The notes beneath the pieces were generated by a model, which was given only the letters and a program-made list of their open reading frames with translations, was not told the origin of the DNA and searched no databases. The position numbers and the translations under genes were made by a program. This document shows positions 53,181 through 62,467 of a stretch of DNA of 64,000 nt, piece after piece (position 1 is the stretch's first letter; the number at the start of each line of letters is the position of its first letter). This stretch comes from UBA8514 sp034933685 (GTDB lineage: Bacteria > Bacillota > Clostridia > Lachnospirales > Anaerotignaceae), in contig JAYFNB010000045.1 in the NCBI GenBank assembly GCA_034933685.1, positions 1 through 64,000 on the forward strand, given 5' to 3'.

Positions 53181-55238
53181 TTGAATGTAAATTTAATTAA
53201 AGAAAAAAAATTAAATAAATGGGCAGTTTTCAGTGATGAAACCTCTGATTATAGATATCCTGTTGAACCAACATGGAGAGACAAGGTGACGGTTAAAATA
53301 CGTACCTTAAAGGATGACGTGGACCAAATAACAATTATTTGGGATGAAGGGATACTTTCTGCGCGAAAAATAGATTCTGATGAAAGATTTGACTATTATG
53401 GAGCAGTTTTTCATCCAAGTTCAAAAACAATAAGATATTATTATAAACTTTCTCGAGGAGAAAGGGTTTGTTATTACTCTAAAGTAGGATTAAGCCATGA
53501 GCCTCAGCGCCATGCAGATTTTATTATTACAAGGGATTTTAAAACCCCGCTTTGGAGCAGGGGAAGTATTATGTACCAAATTTATGTTGATAGATTTTTT
53601 GATGGTGACAAAAAAAACAATGTTAAAACCAATGAGTACGTATACCTTAATAGGCCGGTGAAATTTATTGAAGACTGGTACAGGCCACCAGAAATTGATG
53701 ATGTAGGTAATTTTTACGGCGGAGATTTACAAGGTGTTATAGATAAGCTTGGATACCTAAAAAATCTTGGGGTGGATGCAATTTATTTTAATCCTATTTT
53801 TGTATCACCAAGCAATCATAAATATGATATACAGGATTATGACCATATAGATCCGCATATAGGCAGGATAGTAAACGATGGAGGCAGTTTGGTTGACGCA
53901 AATGAGAAAACCAACGAAAATGCCACCATGTATTTGAAAAGAACTACGGATGGAAAAAATCTTATGGCTTCAGACGAAGTTTTTTTTGAGCTTGTTCGCA
54001 AAGCGCATTGCCTTGGAATGAAGGTTATTTTGGACGGAGTTTTTAATCATTGCGGTGCATTTAATAAATGGATGGACCGAGAAAGTTTCTATAGCAAAGA
54101 TGAGAAATATGAAAAAGGTGCATTTATAGATAAAAATAGTCCATATATGGATTATTTTGTGTGGAATGAAGGAGGAAAGTGGCCTGAAAATTATGAGGGA
54201 TGGTGGGAATTTTCTAATCACCCCAAGCTTAACTATGAGAATTCGGCACAGCTTTTTAATGAGATAATGGCAATTGCAAAGAAATGGTTAATGCCTCCTT
54301 TTAACGCCGATGGGTGGAGAATTGACGTGGCGGCAGATTTAGGGCAAAGCAAAGAATTTAACCACAAATTTTGGAAAGAATTCCGCAAAGCAGTTAAGAG
54401 TGCAAAACCTGAAGCCATTATCCTTGCAGAGCATTATGGTGATGCAGCTAATTGGCTAAAAGGCGATGAGTGGGACACAATTATGAATTATGATGCCTTC
54501 ATGGAGCCTGTTTCATACTTCCTTACTGGAATGGAAAAGCATAGCGATGCATTTAGAGGAGATTTAATGAACAATGCAATTGCTTTTGCAAACACTATGG
54601 TGCAAAATATGGCAAGACTTCCGGTGCAAACACTGCTTACGGCAATGAATCAGCTTTCTAATCACGACCATTCAAGATTTTTGACACGAACCAACGGTCG
54701 CTGTGGAAGGGTAGTCCAATTAGGAAGTAAGAGTGCGGAAGAAAATATAAATGTATGCGTAATGCGCCTTGGAGTGCTTATTCAGATGACTTGGATTGGG
54801 TCCCCAACAATTTATTATGGCGATGAGGCCGGTTTGTGCGGATATACCGACCCTGATAACAGGCGAACTTATCCATGGGAACGGGAGGATATTAGTTTAA
54901 TTGAATATCATGCAGACCTTATACGCATTAGAAAGAATAATCCGGTTTTAAGCTTTGGGTCAACGTTGTTTTTAAACGAGGAATACGGAATTATTACCTA
55001 TGGCAGGTTTAGTGGAAAAGAAAAAATGGTGATTGCCATTAATAATACCGACCAAGAACATACAATAGAAATACCTGTATGGAGAATTGGCGTAATGGAT
55101 GAGGAAAATCTATATAAGGCCTACCAAACCAATTTATGTGGCTTTGGATATTCAGGAGAAAAATTGGTTGTTAAGAATGGGGTTATAAAAATTACCCTTA
55201 CTGGCAGAAATGGTGTGGTACTTTCAAATGGACATTAA
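53181..55238 (+). CDS. GH13 alpha-glycosidase (neopullulanase/cyclomaltodextrinase-like)
   Basis: A 685-aa cytosolic glycoside hydrolase without a signal peptide. It has an N-terminal beta domain like CBM34 (about 1-120), then a GH13 barrel with DGVFNHCG, GWRIDVA (nucleophile D382), ILAEHYGD (acid E417) and LSNHDHSRF (D496), and a C-terminal beta domain. This suits enzymes that cut maltodextrins or cyclodextrins taken up from outside; exact specificity is not readable. TTG 53181 is the only plausible start before the conserved N-terminus. Overlaps the next gene by 11 nt. Confidence 0.9.
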   Translation: MNVNLIKEKKLNKWAVFSDETSDYRYPVEPTWRDKVTVKIRTLKDDVDQITIIWDEGILSARKIDSDERFDYYGAVFHPSSKTIRYYYKLSRGERVCYYSKVGLSHEPQRHADFIITRDFKTPLWSRGSIMYQIYVDRFFDGDKKNNVKTNEYVYLNRPVKFIEDWYRPPEIDDVGNFYGGDLQGVIDKLGYLKNLGVDAIYFNPIFVSPSNHKYDIQDYDHIDPHIGRIVNDGGSLVDANEKTNENATMYLKRTTDGKNLMASDEVFFELVRKAHCLGMKVILDGVFNHCGAFNKWMDRESFYSKDEKYEKGAFIDKNSPYMDYFVWNEGGKWPENYEGWWEFSNHPKLNYENSAQLFNEIMAIAKKWLMPPFNADGWRIDVAADLGQSKEFNHKFWKEFRKAVKSAKPEAIILAEHYGDAANWLKGDEWDTIMNYDAFMEPVSYFLTGMEKHSDAFRGDLMNNAIAFANTMVQNMARLPVQTLLTAMNQLSNHDHSRFLTRTNGRCGRVVQLGSKSAEENINVCVMRLGVLIQMTWIGSPTIYYGDEAGLCGYTDPDNRRTYPWEREDISLIEYHADLIRIRKNNPVLSFGSTLFLNEEYGIITYGRFSGKEKMVIAINNTDQEHTIEIPVWRIGVMDEENLYKAYQTNLCGFGYSGEKLVVKNGVIKITLTGRNGVVLSNGH

Positions 55239-55905
55239 AATTTTACATGAGGATGACAATATTGTTGTGGCTTATAAACCACATGGCGTACCATCTCAGG
55301 CAGATAAAACAGGAGATTTGGATATTGTTACTTACCTTACCAAGGAATGCAGGGCAAAATATATAGGGGTAATTAACCGTTTAGATAGACCAGTTGGCGG
55401 TATTATGGTTTTTGCAAAAAATCCCCAGTCAGCAGCAAAACTTTCTTTACAACTGCAAAAAAATGAGATTAGTAAACAATACACCGCTGTAATATGTGGA
55501 GAACTAGAAGAAAGAAACGGTGAAATGGTGGATTATTTACTTAAAAATCAAAAAGACAATATTAGTAAGGTGGCAAATAAAGGAACGAAGGAAGCTAAGG
55601 AGGCAAGACTTAAATACAGTGTTTTAGATACTGTGGAAGATGTGGAATGGGGCAAACTTTCTTTGGTGAAGGTAGACTTAATTACAGGCAGGCACCACCA
55701 AATAAGGGTACAGTTTTCTTCACGCAATTTGCCGCTCTGGGGTGATAATAAATATAATGAGACTTTCAAAAAGCGTCGTGGATTTACAGAAATTGCCCTT
55801 TGTAGTACCAGCCTTGGGTTCAAGCATCCAAAAACAAATGAAAAGATGGAGTTTGAGGTTAAGGCTGAGGGTGAGGCATTTAGGATTTTTGAAGCTGAGT
55901 TTTAG
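55228..55905 (+). CDS. RluA-family pseudouridine synthase
   Basis: A 225-aa protein with the catalytic RluA motif INRLDRPVGGIMVFAKN (the Asp of RLD) and the RHHQIRVQF segment. It lacks an S4 domain, so it is a short RluA-type enzyme modifying rRNA or tRNA uridines; target unknown. ATG 55228 is preferred to ATG 55210 because GGTGTGG lies at a suitable distance and it fits the family start. It overlaps the glucosidase gene. Confidence 0.9.
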   Translation: MDIKILHEDDNIVVAYKPHGVPSQADKTGDLDIVTYLTKECRAKYIGVINRLDRPVGGIMVFAKNPQSAAKLSLQLQKNEISKQYTAVICGELEERNGEMVDYLLKNQKDNISKVANKGTKEAKEARLKYSVLDTVEDVEWGKLSLVKVDLITGRHHQIRVQFSSRNLPLWGDNKYNETFKKRRGFTEIALCSTSLGFKHPKTNEKMEFEVKAEGEAFRIFEAEF

Positions 55906-55995
55906 GCAAAAAATTAAGTTCTGTAACGCTAAAGATTGTGTAAGACTATGTGTTGCAGAACTTTAAAAATTTTTTCATAAAAATTTAAAAAAGTA

Positions 55996-56023
55996 GTGAC
56001 AAATAAAAAGAATGAGTTATAAT
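55996..56023 (+). promoter_or_regulatory. Promoter of mcsA-mcsB-clpC
   Basis: GTGACA at 55996-56001, a 16-bp spacer and a perfect TATAAT at 56018-56023. Predicted start near 56030 gives a leader of about 164 nt. No CtsR box (GGTCAAA heptad repeats) is seen around it. Confidence 0.65.
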
Positions 56024-56037
56024 AATGTTATAGGATA

Positions 56038-56167
56038 TTAGCAGTCAATTGGCTTGGTGGCTAACAGATGGTTAAAAAGTGATATTTTAAAAAATTAACC
56101 GCCAAAGTAAAAAGGCATATTATTTTTTAAAAGCTGTTAGCAATCAATAAGCTGGTTGGCTAACAAC
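56038..56167 (+). repeat. Two related hairpin-forming repeats in the mcsA leader
   Basis: Unit 1 (56038-56067) and unit 2 (56137-56166) match at about 24 of 29-30 positions. Each begins TTAGCA and ends GGCTAACA, so each can fold with TTAGC pairing to GCTAA. Unit 2 forms the longer stem (GTTAGCAATC with GGTTGGCTAAC, one bulge) and ends 14 nt before the mcsA RBS. They may be regulator sites or RNA control elements. Confidence 0.6.
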
Positions 56168-56193
56168 TGCATATATTTTAGGAGGCGAAATTT

Positions 56194-56700
56194 ATGCTTT
56201 GTGAAAAATGTAAAAAAAATCAGGCAACAATACACATGACTCAAGTAATTAACGGTGATGTAAAAGAAATATATCTTTGCCCTGAATGTGCTGCAAATGA
56301 GGAATATTCAACTAAATTTTCCTTCCATAACATGTTTCAGGAATTATTTAACTTAGCGGCATCACCAACAGAGGTTTTTGGCGGTTTTAATGCATCAGGG
56401 CTTAAATGCCCAGTGTGTGGGCAGACGTATGAGGAATTTAAGAAACTTGGAAAACTTGGGTGTGTTTCATGCTACAGCGCATTTTCTCAAACCCTTGACC
56501 ATACCTTAAAAAGCATTCATGGCAGTAACGAACATAAGGGAAAAATTCCACAAAAAAGCGGCGGTAAAATGCTTGCGAAAAGAGAAAAAGAAAACCTTAA
56601 ACGTCAGCTTGCTGTTGCAATAGAAAAAGAAGAATATGAAGAAGCAGCAAAAATAAGGGATAGAATAAGAAATATTGAAAAGGAGGGCGGAGAACAATGA
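56194..56700 (+). CDS. mcsA: Protein-arginine kinase activator McsA
   Basis: A 168-aa protein with four CxxC zinc motifs (CEKCKKNQ, CPECAANEE, CPVCGQTYEEF, CVSCYSAF) and a C-terminal UVR motif (about 133-168, AIEKEEYEEAAKIRDRIRN). It activates McsB and links it to ClpC. AGGAGGCG precedes ATG 56194. Its stop overlaps the mcsB start (ATGA). Confidence 0.95.
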   Translation: MLCEKCKKNQATIHMTQVINGDVKEIYLCPECAANEEYSTKFSFHNMFQELFNLAASPTEVFGGFNASGLKCPVCGQTYEEFKKLGKLGCVSCYSAFSQTLDHTLKSIHGSNEHKGKIPQKSGGKMLAKREKENLKRQLAVAIEKEEYEEAAKIRDRIRNIEKEGGEQ

Positions 56701-57722
56701 AGTGGTATGAAGATAAAAACGTAGACGATGGAATTGTTATTTCAAGCCGTGTAAGATTGGCAAGGAATATAAAAAAATATCCTTTTCCGCCTAAAATATC
56801 GTCGCAGCAATGTGAAACAATGATTGATGAGCTAAGAGGAGCGTTACTTAACGAAAGAACTCCTCTGGGCAATCAGTTTAAGTATGTAGAAGTTAATACG
56901 CTTTCAGCAAATGAAAAAAGAGGCATGATGGAAAGCCACATAATAAGCCCTGTTATGGTGGCTAAGGCAGAAAAATGCGGTGTGCTTATAAAGAATGATG
57001 AAACTGTAAGCATTATGCTTAACGAGGAAGACCACGTAAGAATTCAGACTATTTTCCCTGGTGAAAATATTGATAAAGCATGGGATTTGGCAGACAAGAT
57101 AGATAACCTTATCGAGGAAAGTGTGGAGTATGCCTTTGATGAGGGCTGTGGATATATCACAAGCTGTCCAACTAACATCGGCACAGGGCTTAGAGCCTCG
57201 TTTATGATACATGTACCTGCTTTAGAGGGCGCAGGGCAGATGCAAAACCTTGTTACTGCCCTTGGAAAATTTGGAATTACAGTTAGAGGAATTTATGGCG
57301 AAGGAACAGAAGCAGTTGGCTCAATTTATCAAATTTCCAACCAAATTACTCTTGGCCAAAGTGAAGATGAGATTATTAAAAATTTGAAAAATGCAGTTAA
57401 TTTTGTTAAAGAACAGGAAATTCGTTTTAGGGAAAACCTTATTCAAATTAGAAAAATTGACATTGAGGATGAAATTTATAGGGCTTATGGTATTGTTTCA
57501 AATGCAAGAAAAATTTCAGCCAAAGAAGCCATGTCAATTTTATCTAAAATAAGAGAGGGTTTTGTTTTGGGAATTTTAGATGTTCCCAAACCCAAAGAAA
57601 CCATTTATAATGTGATGATAAACATTCAGCAAGGCAGTATTCAGAATAATTTTATTAATGAAAACAATGTTAATAAAAGAGATGAGGTTCGTGCAAAATA
57701 TTTGAGAGATGTGTTTAAGTAA
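56697..57722 (+). CDS. mcsB: Protein-arginine kinase McsB
   Basis: A 341-aa guanido-phosphotransferase-family enzyme that phosphorylates arginines, tagging proteins for ClpCP. It has ISSRVRLARNIKKYPF at the start and SCPTNIGTGLRASFMIHVP in the nucleotide-binding part. Normal length. The usual first gene of this operon, ctsR, is absent. Confidence 0.96.
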   Translation: MKWYEDKNVDDGIVISSRVRLARNIKKYPFPPKISSQQCETMIDELRGALLNERTPLGNQFKYVEVNTLSANEKRGMMESHIISPVMVAKAEKCGVLIKNDETVSIMLNEEDHVRIQTIFPGENIDKAWDLADKIDNLIEESVEYAFDEGCGYITSCPTNIGTGLRASFMIHVPALEGAGQMQNLVTALGKFGITVRGIYGEGTEAVGSIYQISNQITLGQSEDEIIKNLKNAVNFVKEQEIRFRENLIQIRKIDIEDEIYRAYGIVSNARKISAKEAMSILSKIREGFVLGILDVPKPKETIYNVMINIQQGSIQNNFINENNVNKRDEVRAKYLRDVFK

Positions 57723-57785
57723 AATTTAGCGGTATTTTAAAGCCGCAATATTTTGGATAGAATGTTTTAAAGGAGGTATAGAGGT

Positions 57786-60221
57786 ATGGAAGGCAAATTT
57801 ACGCAAAAAGCCCAAGAAGCTATTCGTAAGGCACAGCATGGTGCTGTAGCTTTAGGTCATAACTACGTGGGAACAGAACATATATTGCTTGGACTTTCAG
57901 CCGTTGAAGATAGTGTTTCTGCAAAGGCAATTGAAAGCCAAGGCATAAATCAAACAGATATTACAGAAAAAATTGAAGAGCTTATTGGTGTAAGCAGTAG
58001 CGGTGGAAGTTTACAGGGCTACACACCAAGGGTTAAACGTATTTTAGATGGTGCAGTGCAAGAGGCGCTGACAATGGGAACGGGCTATGTTGGAACAGAA
58101 CACATACTTATTTCACTGCTTGGTGAAAGCGATTGTATAGCGGTTAAGATTTTACAATCCTTAGGTGTTAACCTTCAGCGTTTGTACGAGGATATTATGA
58201 ACATGCTGGGCGAAGGCGAGGATAGCCAAGGCTTATCAATGGGCGGAAGGCAGTCACAGGGTGATACTTCCACACCAACCCTTGATAAGTTCAGCCGAGA
58301 TTTTACAAAAATGGCACAGGAAAGCAAGTTTGACCCTATTGTTGGCCGAGACAAAGAAATTGAACGAGTAATTCAAATTTTAAGCAGAAGAACAAAGAAC
58401 AATCCGTGTCTTGTTGGTGACCCTGGTGTTGGAAAAACAGCAATAGTAGAAGGTTTGGCGCAAAAGATAGTTACAGGCGACATTCCTGAGCCGCTTAAAA
58501 ACAAGAGGGTTGTATCTTTAGATTTATCTTCAATGGTGGCAGGTTCTAAGTACAGAGGCGAATTTGAAGAAAGAATAAAGGGTGTTATGGACGAGGTAAA
58601 GAAAGACGGCAACGTTATTCTCTTTATTGACGAGTTGCACACAATTATAGGTGCAGGCGGTGCAGAGGGTGCAATTGATGCCTCTAATATCCTTAAACCA
58701 TCTTTGGCGAGAGGCGAAATTCAGCTTATTGGCGCAACCACCCTTGAGGAATATAGAAAACATATTGAAAAAGATGCCGCCCTTGAAAGACGTTTTCAGC
58801 CAGTTAAGGTGGAAGAACCAACGGAAGATGAAGCAATACAAATGCTTTATGGCTTGAGGGACAAATATGAGGCTCACCACAATGTTAAAATAACAGATGG
58901 AGCAATTGTTGCCGCAGTTAAAATGAGTTCAAGGTATATTACCGATAGATTTTTGCCAGACAAGGCAATTGACCTTGTGGACGAGGCGGCATCTAAAATT
59001 AGACTGCAAAGCTACACAGCACCTTCCGATGTAAAAGGCCTTGAGGAGAGATTGTCAACCTTGGAAAAAGAAAAGGAAGAAGCAATTAAAACAGAGGATT
59101 TTGAAAAAGCTGCAATGATGAAAAAAGAGCAGGCAAAGCTAAAGGAAGCCCTTGAAGAAGCTAAGAAAGAGTGGGAAAGCAAAAACACCTCAACACAACA
59201 TCAGGTTACTGAAAATGAAATTGCAGATGTAATTGCAAGCTGGACGGGAATTCCTGTAAAAAGCATTCAGCAGGAGGAAGGACAGCGACTTATGCACATG
59301 GAAGAGTTACTGCATAAGCGTGTAATTGGTCAGCAAGAAGCAGTTGAAGCTATTGCAAAGGCAGTACGCCGTGGCAGAGTTGGGCTTAAAGACCCCAAAA
59401 GACCTATTGGCTCATTCCTGTTCCTAGGTCCTACAGGTGTTGGTAAAACAGAGCTTAGCAAGGCGCTGGCAGAGGTTCTTTTTGGCGATGAAAACGCTAT
59501 GATTAGAATTGATATGTCGGAATATATGGAAAAACATAGTGTATCCAAAATGATTGGTTCACCTCCGGGATATGTTGGGTATGACGAGGGTGGTCAGCTT
59601 AGTGAAATGGTAAGAAGAAAGCCATATTCAGTAGTGCTTTTCGATGAAATTGAAAAAGCTTCACCAGATGTGTTTAATGTGCTTTTGCAAGTGCTTGACG
59701 ATGGTCACATAACAGATGCGCAGGGCAGAAAAATTGATTTTAAAAACACAGTTATTATTATGACATCAAATGCAGGGGCAAGAAATATAATTGAACCTAA
59801 GAAGTTGGGCTTTACAACGGACAGCTCTAGCGAAAAGAACCACAAGGATATGAAAAAAGATGTAATGGACGAGGTAAAAAGGTTGTTTAAGCCTGAGTTC
59901 CTTAACAGAATTGATGATATAATTGTGTTCCATGCACTTACACAGGACGATGTAAAAGCCATTGTTCAGCTTATGACAAAGGAAATTACCTCAAGAATTA
60001 AGGAAAATATGGATATCACAGTGGAATTTGATGACAGTGCGGTAAGCTTTATTGCAAAAACAGGTTTTGACCAAGCATATGGTGCAAGACCATTAAGAAG
60101 AGCACTGCAGAACAAAGTTGAGGATAAATTTGCCGAAAGTTTCCTTGAGGATAAGTTTAAAGCAGGAGACACCGTAGTTATAGGCGCAGTAGATGAAGAA
60201 ATAACTATAGCAATGAAATAA
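57786..60221 (+). CDS. clpC: ATP-dependent Clp protease ATP-binding subunit ClpC
   Basis: An 811-aa HSP100 unfoldase. It has two N-terminal Clp repeats (about 1-150), AAA+ domain 1 with GDPGVGKT, a UVR motif in the middle linker (around residues 430-460), and AAA+ domain 2 with GPTGVGKTELSKAL and SEYMEKHSVSK. It feeds arginine-phosphorylated substrates to ClpP. AAAGGAGG precedes ATG 57786, 63 bp after mcsB. radA, which often follows in Bacillus, is here 0.7 kb downstream. Confidence 0.97.
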   Translation: MEGKFTQKAQEAIRKAQHGAVALGHNYVGTEHILLGLSAVEDSVSAKAIESQGINQTDITEKIEELIGVSSSGGSLQGYTPRVKRILDGAVQEALTMGTGYVGTEHILISLLGESDCIAVKILQSLGVNLQRLYEDIMNMLGEGEDSQGLSMGGRQSQGDTSTPTLDKFSRDFTKMAQESKFDPIVGRDKEIERVIQILSRRTKNNPCLVGDPGVGKTAIVEGLAQKIVTGDIPEPLKNKRVVSLDLSSMVAGSKYRGEFEERIKGVMDEVKKDGNVILFIDELHTIIGAGGAEGAIDASNILKPSLARGEIQLIGATTLEEYRKHIEKDAALERRFQPVKVEEPTEDEAIQMLYGLRDKYEAHHNVKITDGAIVAAVKMSSRYITDRFLPDKAIDLVDEAASKIRLQSYTAPSDVKGLEERLSTLEKEKEEAIKTEDFEKAAMMKKEQAKLKEALEEAKKEWESKNTSTQHQVTENEIADVIASWTGIPVKSIQQEEGQRLMHMEELLHKRVIGQQEAVEAIAKAVRRGRVGLKDPKRPIGSFLFLGPTGVGKTELSKALAEVLFGDENAMIRIDMSEYMEKHSVSKMIGSPPGYVGYDEGGQLSEMVRRKPYSVVLFDEIEKASPDVFNVLLQVLDDGHITDAQGRKIDFKNTVIIMTSNAGARNIIEPKKLGFTTDSSSEKNHKDMKKDVMDEVKRLFKPEFLNRIDDIIVFHALTQDDVKAIVQLMTKEITSRIKENMDITVEFDDSAVSFIAKTGFDQAYGARPLRRALQNKVEDKFAESFLEDKFKAGDTVVIGAVDEEITIAMK

Positions 60222-60225
60222 TTTG

Positions 60226-60259
60226 AAAAGAGCTTCGGAGATTTTCGAAGCTCTTTTAT
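60226..60259 (+). terminator. Terminator of mcsA-mcsB-clpC
   Basis: Stem AAAAGAGCTTCG with CGAAGCTCTTTT, 8-nt loop, T-rich end. Confidence 0.92.
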
Positions 60260-60365
60260 AAATTCTACTAAATGCGTCAAGACTGGATTAATAACTTCTA
60301 ATTTTTACATAAAATTCCTGCATTCTTTAAAATTTTTATTTAATATATACAAACTTTAATTCTGT

Positions 60366-60374
60366 TGGTATAAT
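60366..60374 (+). promoter_or_regulatory. Possible extended -10 promoter of the following gene
   Basis: TGGTATAAT, an extended -10 element (TGN before TATAAT), 57 bp before the start codon; no convincing -35. Confidence 0.4.
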
Positions 60375-60430
60375 ACAATAATAGATAGTTTTAAATGCTT
60401 TAAATCTATAATTATAGGGAGGCACTCAAA

Positions 60431-60844
60431 ATGTCAGTAATAGAAGAATTAATAAGACTTGAGGACGATGGTACTTTAAGCTTTGGCAATTACCTTGTAG
60501 ACAGCAAGAAAAAAGTTTCAGACTTTGAGGTTGATGGAGATTTGTACTACGTTAAAACATATAACGAAATTACGAAGGTTGAAAAAAACAGCAAACTTCT
60601 TTTGGAGGTTGTTCCAGGTGCCACGATACATAATCTTAAAATGAATGATAAAAATGTTACCTTCTCTGCAGAGAGCAATGTGGATGTTCACGTTACTATG
60701 GAGCTTGAGGCAGAAAAAGAATATAAAATATTTGTAGATGATTTTATCGTAGGCAGTGTTAAAGCAACCCTTGCTGGTAAAATTAATTTTAGCTTGGATA
60801 CTAAAAGTGGAGCTAAGGAAGTTAAAATCGAGAAAGTGAACTAA
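60431..60844 (+). CDS. Conserved beta-rich protein of unknown function
   Basis: A 137-aa cytosolic-looking protein without membrane segments, cysteines or a signal peptide. It alternates short strands with Val/Lys/Glu and glycine turns (MNDKNVTFSAESNVDVHVTM, then a strand-rich end), so a beta-sandwich is likely. Proteins like it are often labelled endosialidase in Clostridia, but no catalytic residues support that. GGGAGGC precedes ATG 60431. It has its own promoter and terminator, so it is a single-gene unit. Confidence 0.75.
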   Translation: MSVIEELIRLEDDGTLSFGNYLVDSKKKVSDFEVDGDLYYVKTYNEITKVEKNSKLLLEVVPGATIHNLKMNDKNVTFSAESNVDVHVTMELEAEKEYKIFVDDFIVGSVKATLAGKINFSLDTKSGAKEVKIEKVN

Positions 60845-60884
60845 TTTGTTATTTAAAAGACTTTAAAATTTCAAAATAATAATT

Positions 60885-60924
60885 AAGCTCAGCCTAATAC
60901 TAATGTGTTTTGGCTGAGCTTTCT
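60885..60924 (+). terminator. Terminator of the beta-rich protein gene
   Basis: Stem AAGCTCAGCC with GGCTGAGCTT around a 17-nt loop, followed by TTC and a short T stretch. Confidence 0.8.
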
Positions 60925-60944
60925 TGTAACTGCGGAGGTTTTAT

Positions 60945-62327
60945 ATGAAAGAAAAAACGGTATACGTGTGTAGTAATTGCGGAAATAAATCTTCTAAATG
61001 GATGGGCTTTTGCACAAGGTGCAACGAATACAATACATTTGAGGAAAAAAAAGAAAGTTCTTCAGCTAAAAAAAGCCAGCAAAACCAATCATACATCAGC
61101 CTTAAAGGTGCAACACGCCTTAAAAATGTTGAAACTGGTAATAGTGATAGAATAATTACCTCCATTAATGAATTTAACAGAGTAGTTGGTGGAGGCCTTG
61201 TTAAAGACTCCGTTACAATACTTTCTTCACCACCAGGAGGTGGGAAAAGCACCTTGGCTTTGACCATCTCGAATGATGTGGCAAACCAAGGGCTGAAGGT
61301 ATTGTATGCTTCTGGAGAGGAAAGCGAAAGCCAGATAAAAAATCGTGCCGACAGAATACTGCATAAAATACATAACGATGTGTGGATAGTAGCAGATACC
61401 TGCCTAGACAATGTTCTGAATGAGGCAAGAGAAACAGGTGCAAATTTAGTGGTAATAGATAGTATTCAAACCTTTCAGCTTAATGAGTTTCTTCCATCAC
61501 GTGCGGGCAATCCAACCCAAACTATGGAGTGTGCAGGCGAGCTTGTTCGCCTAGCAAAAAGCGGAGAGCAGCCTGTTGCGGTAATTATTATAGGGCAAAT
61601 GAATAAAAATGATGAACTAGCTGGTCTTAGGGCGCTGGAGCATTTAGCAGATACGGTGCTTTTAATGGATGGAGAAAACGAAGACGAGTTAAGAAGTATA
61701 ATGGCTACAAAAAACCGTTTTGGAAGCACTGGCGAAATGGGGTTTTTCAGCATGACAGAAAGTGGTTTAATTTCCATTGACAATCCTTCTGAATTTTTTG
61801 TTACCCAAAGAGATGAGAGCGAGCAGGTGTCTGGCAGTGCCATAACAGTAATAAGAGAAGGCTCTCGCCCTGTAATTGCAGAGGTGGAAAGCCTTGTAAG
61901 CCGAAGTTTTACACCATACCCAACCCGTATTGGCGAGGCATTGAGAAGAGAACAGCTTAACACCCTAATTTCAATTTTAGAGCAAAGATGTGGCATAAAT
62001 TTGTATGATAAGAACGTAGTAATTAAATCTATGGGTGGTCTTAAACTTAAAGAACAAGCGTCTAATCTTGCCGTGCTTATGTGCATAGCTTCATCTGTTT
62101 TTGATAAACCTATAAGTGCAAGCACAGCTTTTATTGCAGACGTTGGTCTTACTGGAGAATTAAAAAAAGTTCCATCTCAAGAGGTTCGCATAAAGGAACT
62201 GGATAGAATGGGGTTTAAACAGGTTTTTGTTGCAAAAGACAGTACAAAAAATAAAAAAATGGGGAAGATACAGGTTGTGGAATGCAAGTATTTGGCACAG
62301 GTGATTGCCATGGTATTCCAGAGGTAA
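60945..62327 (+). CDS. radA: DNA repair protein RadA (Sms)
   Basis: A 460-aa RecA-related protein that drives branch migration during recombination. It has a zinc finger (CSNCGNKSSKWMGFCTRC), Walker A SSPPGGGKST, the KNRFG motif (ATKNRFGST) and a C-terminal Lon-like domain (about 290-450). GCGGAGG precedes ATG 60945. Monocistronic as far as visible. Confidence 0.96.
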   Translation: MKEKTVYVCSNCGNKSSKWMGFCTRCNEYNTFEEKKESSSAKKSQQNQSYISLKGATRLKNVETGNSDRIITSINEFNRVVGGGLVKDSVTILSSPPGGGKSTLALTISNDVANQGLKVLYASGEESESQIKNRADRILHKIHNDVWIVADTCLDNVLNEARETGANLVVIDSIQTFQLNEFLPSRAGNPTQTMECAGELVRLAKSGEQPVAVIIIGQMNKNDELAGLRALEHLADTVLLMDGENEDELRSIMATKNRFGSTGEMGFFSMTESGLISIDNPSEFFVTQRDESEQVSGSAITVIREGSRPVIAEVESLVSRSFTPYPTRIGEALRREQLNTLISILEQRCGINLYDKNVVIKSMGGLKLKEQASNLAVLMCIASSVFDKPISASTAFIADVGLTGELKKVPSQEVRIKELDRMGFKQVFVAKDSTKNKKMGKIQVVECKYLAQVIAMVFQR

Positions 62328-62378
62328 TGTTGCACAAATATATAAGCTATGCTTATGGAAGGTGTAAATAAAATATAG

Positions 62379-62407
62379 TTTACTAATATTAAAAGCTATA
62401 ATATAAT
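62379..62407 (+). promoter_or_regulatory. Promoter of pyruvate carboxylase
   Basis: TTTACT at 62379-62384, a 17-bp spacer and TATAAT at 62402-62407. A second TATAAT overlaps at 62397-62402. Confidence 0.55.
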
Positions 62408-62467
62408 TGTGAATACAGGGCGATAGGTGCCATGATGAAAAACAATTGTTCGTTGGGAGGAAACATG

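Noticed and set aside
55906..56193. CtsR operator before mcsA
   Set aside because: No pair of GGTCAAA-like heptads was found on either strand.
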